6,917 nucleotides of DNA from an uncultured Eubacteriales bacterium (lineage in GTDB: Bacteria > Bacillota > Clostridia > Peptostreptococcales > Anaerovoracaceae): positions 1 to 6,917 of the forward strand of contig CADBFL010000092.1 of the NCBI GenBank assembly GCA_902793875.1, written 5' to 3'. How positions within the stretch are numbered: position 1 is the first letter of the stretch; each line of letters begins with the position of its first letter. The notes under the pieces are model-generated. The model had not been told where the DNA came from. It ran no database searches and worked only from the letters and a program-made list of their open reading frames with translations. Shown here one piece after another: positions 4,959-6,917 of this stretch. The position numbers and the translations under genes were made by a program.

Positions 4959-6569
4959 ATGGAAGAACAAAAGGCATCCTGTGCGAGGCAGCAGAGGATC
5001 ATCCGGCCGGCAGACTATACGTTCAGCGAGCTGCTCAGATCTGCATGCAGACTCTTCGGAGATGATCATACAGCCTTTGTTTCGGGCGGGGATAAGCTAA
5101 CATACGGTCAGATGAGGGATCTCACGGACAGACTTGCCGTGAGCCTGATCAGAGAGCATTCTCTGACACCCGGAGATAAAGTGAGCATCATCGGCGCCAA
5201 CAGCAATGACTGGCTTGCATATTTTTTTGCGATCATCAGGGCGGGCTGCGTGGCTGTAGTGGAGAATCCGGCCCTTCATGCCGAAGAGATCATAAAACAT
5301 CTGGGCAGGATCGATTGCAGCCTCATTCTGACAGGTCTGGCAAGCGACCGGATGACCGGCGCTCTGAAAGAAAGATTCGGAGAGAAGGCACTCGGCTTCA
5401 GCGATATCGTACCGGCAGAGATAACGGCTGATGATGTGAAGATGCTTGATGAACTTGAGAGGAGCCTTCCTGAGCGCAGAGACGCAATAAGCTATTTCAC
5501 ATCCGGCTCGACTGCAGAGCCTAAGGTGGTGCTGCTTCCGCAGGAGTCAGTCGTACATGATGCATATCAGACGGTAATGAGGCTCAGAGAAGCGAATGAA
5601 TTCTACATCGTCTGTGTGCCTCTTTCACATGTCCTGGGGCTCGCGCTGGCGCTCAGATACTTCATCACCGGCGGGACCGTCATACTGTGTGACAACCATC
5701 CTGCAAAGATAATCGACGTGCTCAGAGATTATCCGGTCAGAGAACTTCTCGATGTCCCGACAGTCCTGAAAATGATGATGGATCATCCGGACTTTGAAGA
5801 TGTCGCCAGACCGCGGATCGATTATCTGATCAGCGGGACAACGACTGTCACGCCTGAAGAAAGGGCTGAATTTGAAGAAAGGTTCGGATGCAGGCTTATT
5901 GTGTGCTACGGAATGACGGAGGCTTCCTGCGCCATAAGCATCCCTGAGTTCGACGCGCCGCTCGAAAAACGATACGAAACTGTCGGCAGAGCTCTTGACG
6001 GGATCGACGTCAGGATAGGGACCCTTTCACCGGATCCTTCGGCAGATCCTTTCTGCCGTTCCGGTGAGATCGGAGAGGTGCTCGTCGGAGGGCCTACCGT
6101 GATGAACGGTTATGCGCTTGCCAATGACTCCGATGAGATAATAGACAAGAGGGGATATCTGCACACAGGAGATCTTGGGTATCTTGACGAAGACGGATAT
6201 CTCCATCTGAGCGGCAGAAAAAAGAACATCATCATAAAAGGCGGAGAAAACATAATTCCGGGAGAGATAGAAAATGCGATCTCCGGGATCGAAGCCGTCG
6301 ACAGTGTGATCGTGATCGGAGTGCCGGATGAAAAATACGGCGAGGAGATCGCAGCGCTGGTGATCCCGAAAGACGGGTGCACCGTGACGACAGATGAAGT
6401 AAGGGAAGCAGTGGCAAAGGACTACACGAGATTCAAGCAGCCGAAGTACCTTCTTCTGTACGATGCTTTTCCGATGTCGATACTGGGCAAGCCGGACAGC
6501 AAAGCTCTCAGGGAGGATGCACTGAGCAGGCTCAGAGACTCGTTGGAAGGGGCGGGATCAGATGAGTAA
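4959..6569 (+). CDS. Class I adenylate-forming enzyme (acyl-CoA synthetase/acyl-acid ligase)
   Basis: The gene begins five bases after the VOC stop, with AGAGG and AGGG as ribosome binding sequence. The 536 residues show the ANL-superfamily motifs in order: phosphate loop YFTSGSTAEPK (179-189), YGMTEAS (317-323), HTGDLGYLDEDGYL (402-415, ribose-binding Asp405), GRKKNIIIKGGENI (419-432, hinge) and the C-terminal lysine loop LGKPDSKAL (Lys511). The protein should activate a carboxylic acid with ATP to an acyl-adenylate and transfer it to CoA or a carrier-protein thiol. The phosphate loop has Ala186 where Gly is usual, a mild change. Length fits a stand-alone ligase without fused carrier or condensation domains, and no signal peptide or membrane segment is evident, so it is cytoplasmic. 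Substrate (fatty, aryl or amino acid) cannot be read from sequence. The stop overlaps the next gene by eight bases. Confidence 0.9.
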   Translation: MEEQKASCARQQRIIRPADYTFSELLRSACRLFGDDHTAFVSGGDKLTYGQMRDLTDRLAVSLIREHSLTPGDKVSIIGANSNDWLAYFFAIIRAGCVAVVENPALHAEEIIKHLGRIDCSLILTGLASDRMTGALKERFGEKALGFSDIVPAEITADDVKMLDELERSLPERRDAISYFTSGSTAEPKVVLLPQESVVHDAYQTVMRLREANEFYIVCVPLSHVLGLALALRYFITGGTVILCDNHPAKIIDVLRDYPVRELLDVPTVLKMMMDHPDFEDVARPRIDYLISGTTTVTPEERAEFEERFGCRLIVCYGMTEASCAISIPEFDAPLEKRYETVGRALDGIDVRIGTLSPDPSADPFCRSGEIGEVLVGGPTVMNGYALANDSDEIIDKRGYLHTGDLGYLDEDGYLHLSGRKKNIIIKGGENIIPGEIENAISGIEAVDSVIVIGVPDEKYGEEIAALVIPKDGCTVTTDEVREAVAKDYTRFKQPKYLLLYDAFPMSILGKPDSKALREDALSRLRDSLEGAGSDE

Positions 6570-6917
6570 AATGAAATGGATCGATCTTGTCAAGACGATC
6601 AGGGTGACGCTGGTATCGTTCATAGCCCTGATAATGTTCGTGGGCATGAGCGTGGGCAATCTGCTCGGGACCAGCTGGTCCGGGCCTGCCGTCGCGATAA
6701 TGACCAACAGGTATTATGACAAACAGGCGGTGATGGACCTCAGGGCGGTCTCTGCGGACGGCTTCGATGAGGCGATGATCGACCGCATACGCGCGATAGA
6801 TGATGTGGCCGCTGCCGAGGGCATATATACAGCGGATGCATTCATGCGCATAAACGGGGAGAGAGAACTCTTCTCCGTGATCTCCGTCACGGATGATATA
6901 GATAAGCTCGAGATCAT
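6562..6917 (+). CDS. FtsX/MacB-type ABC transporter permease, N-terminal part (cut by window end)
   Basis: The ATG at 6562 overlaps the ligase stop by eight bases (ATGAGTAA) and has GGAAGGGG (6545-6552) nine bases upstream, pointing to translational coupling. The 118 visible residues have a short basic-amphipathic start (MSKMKWIDLVKTIRVT), one transmembrane helix (about 17-40), then an extracytoplasmic region containing YYDKQAVMDLRAVSADGFDE. This pattern, with a first helix followed by a '(Y)-D-x-x-x-x-D-x-R-x-x-S-x-x-G' segment and a periplasmic-type core domain, is that of large FtsX-like permeases of Gram-positive bacteria. Those work with a separate ATPase in export, lipoprotein or lipid handling, or peptide resistance. 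The remaining helices and the ATPase should lie beyond the right edge. Sharing an operon with an acyl-activating enzyme suggests transport of an acylated product; that is inference. Confidence 0.8.
   Translation, partial: MSKMKWIDLVKTIRVTLVSFIALIMFVGMSVGNLLGTSWSGPAVAIMTNRYYDKQAVMDLRAVSADGFDEAMIDRIRAIDDVAAAEGIYTADAFMRINGERELFSVISVTDDIDKLEI

Noticed and set aside
1..6917. CRISPR array, insertion sequence, tRNA or rRNA gene
   Set aside because: No regularly spaced repeats, transposase motifs, terminal inverted repeats or tRNA/rRNA-like sequences were found.

Overview
The window looks like a chromosomal segment of a low-to-medium GC Gram-positive anaerobe of the Clostridia/Eubacteriales type. 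The reasons are near-consensus sigma-A promoters with 17-base spacers, strong Shine-Dalgarno sites, frequent AGG/AGA and ATA codons, a cell-wall sorting tail on a secreted protein, and a membrane RsbU-type phosphatase. The genus cannot be fixed from the sequence. All genes I can support lie on the + strand.

Left part (1-963). The window opens with the end of a small zinc-ribbon protein, followed by a non-coding stretch that ends in a Rho-independent terminator. A perfect TTGACA-17-TATAAT promoter then drives a Phd/YefM-type antitoxin gene. A perfect 8+8 inverted repeat sits between this promoter and the antitoxin's ribosome binding site and is a good candidate autoregulatory operator. The position where a toxin gene would be expected (ATGA overlap, strong Shine-Dalgarno) holds only a 19-codon ORF, so the antitoxin appears to be an orphan.

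Middle (964-2960). A 630-residue secreted protein follows. It has a signal peptide, SH3-like modules, an NlpC/P60 cysteine peptidase domain, an Ig-like repeat, a Gly/Asn-rich linker and a C-terminal sorting signal. It is probably a wall-anchored peptidoglycan endopeptidase. A G/C-rich terminator closes this unit.

Right part (2962-6917). A second promoter (TTGAAG-17-TATAAT) with a leader of about 135 nt starts an operon that runs off the window: a six-TM RsbU/SpoIIE-type PPM phosphatase, a one-domain VOC protein, a class I adenylate-forming acyl ligase, and the start of an FtsX/MacB-type ABC permease. The four genes are spaced by 12 nt, 5 nt and an 8-nt overlap, so they are very likely co-transcribed. 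My inference is that a membrane-signalled phosphatase is coupled to activation of an acyl group and to an exporter or lipid-handling transporter. This is the best candidate here for an undescribed system, but its substrate and output are not visible in the window.
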